Origin: Candidatus Heimdallarchaeota archaeon
Lineage (GTDB): Archaea > Asgardarchaeota > Heimdallarchaeia > Heimdallarchaeales > Kariarchaeaceae
Direction: 5' to 3'
Assembly: GCA_029882335.1 (NCBI GenBank)
Contig: JAOUKW010000250.1
Span: 1 to 6,097 of the forward strand
DNA length: 6,097 bases
Part shown: positions 5,868 through 6,097 of the stretch, in pieces
Layout of the letters: every line of letters starts with the position of its first letter
Position numbering within the stretch: the first letter of the stretch is position 1
Made by a program: the position numbers and the translations under genes
Notes under the pieces: model-generated
Databases searched by the model: none
The model's input: the letters and a program-made list of their open reading frames with translations, nothing else
What the model was told of the DNA's origin: nothing

Positions 5868-5872
5868 CTTAC

Positions 5873-6097
5873 CTATATTCGGTTGAAAGTAACTATTTGA
5901 GGTAAATCTTTATCAAATGTTAAATCGCTTAGGACAGCACCTGCAATTAATTTCACAGATCTCTCCTTTGCAACATTTACAATTCTTTGAGTTATTACTC
6001 CATCAATTATTAGAGTATCAACACCTTCTGCGGTTTTTAAAACATCATAGACCTTACTTGATGGAATTGTATCTAATATTTCATTATTAGAATTCAC
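5873..6097 (-). CDS. dnaG: DnaG-like primase, archaeal type (partial, C-terminal 74 residues)
   Basis: This frame is open to the window end and stops with TAG at 5875-5873, so only the C-terminus of a longer gene is present. The segment I-I-D-G-V-I-T-Q-R-I-V-N-V-A, followed by V-K-L-I-A-G-A and ending near I-V-T-F, matches what I recall of the conserved C-terminal end of archaeal DnaG (D-G-x-I-T-Q-R, then V-x-x-x-V-G-A). The preceding residues, with I-P-S-S-K-V-Y-D-V-L, fit the region before it. Archaeal DnaG has a TOPRIM domain (upstream of this window) and is known both for primase activity in vitro and as a subunit of the RNA exosome. The GTG at the window edge is just an internal Val codon, not a start. 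The catalytic TOPRIM residues lie outside, so activity cannot be judged. The gene is convergent with eL40 and has its own terminator. Confidence 0.8.
   Translation of the reverse strand: MNSNNEILDTIPSSKVYDVLKTAEGVDTLIIDGVITQRIVNVAKERSVKLIAGAVLSDLTFDKDLPQIVTFNRI

Overview
This is an AT-rich (roughly 70% A+T by eye) archaeal chromosomal segment. The archaeal assignment rests on four things: the C-terminal part of an archaeal-type DnaG primase, a zinc-ribbon ribosomal protein eL40 (absent from bacteria), a membrane-anchored protein whose N-terminus looks like the archaeal type IV pilin class, and TATA-like boxes rather than -35/-10 promoters. The lineage cannot be fixed from this window. The eL40 has the eukaryote-like C-x4-C second zinc knuckle, which is compatible with an Asgard-type archaeon but does not prove it.

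Layout, left to right. On the minus strand lies a pilin-like secreted or surface protein (3-776, C-terminus cut off by the window start), preceded by an acylphosphatase (894-1172). A divergent promoter region (about 1173-1286) separates these from a plus-strand cluster of three different alpha-D-phosphohexomutase paralogs (1287-2687, 2689-4068, 4129-5502). The first two are essentially abutting; the third follows after 60 bp containing a TATA-like element. Next on the plus strand is a small eL40 gene (5627-5788) with no ATG, GTG or TTG available: it appears to start at an ATT codon behind a strong Shine-Dalgarno sequence. Convergent to it is the 3' end of dnaG (5873 to the window end), followed on its own strand by a hairpin and a 12-T tract.

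How the genes may work together. The three mutases would interconvert hexose or hexosamine 6- and 1-phosphates, giving the 1-phosphates needed for nucleotide sugars (GDP-mannose, UDP-glucose or galactose, UDP-GlcNAc). These feed glycolipid, exopolysaccharide and protein glycosylation. All three keep the phospho-serine, the metal loop and the C-terminal phosphate-binding loop, but differ in the serine-loop and sugar-loop residues, so they are probably active enzymes with different substrates rather than recent duplicates. The pilin-like protein carries five N-glycosylation sequons and could be one consumer of such sugars, but that link is inference. eL40 and dnaG are housekeeping neighbours.

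I see no mobile element, CRISPR array, RNA gene or defence system. The most unusual features are the apparent ATT start of eL40 and the head-to-tail trio of diverged phosphohexomutases. No stretch above 300 bases lacks a gene; the longest gaps (777-893, 1173-1286, 5503-5626) hold only promoter-like or T-rich sequence.
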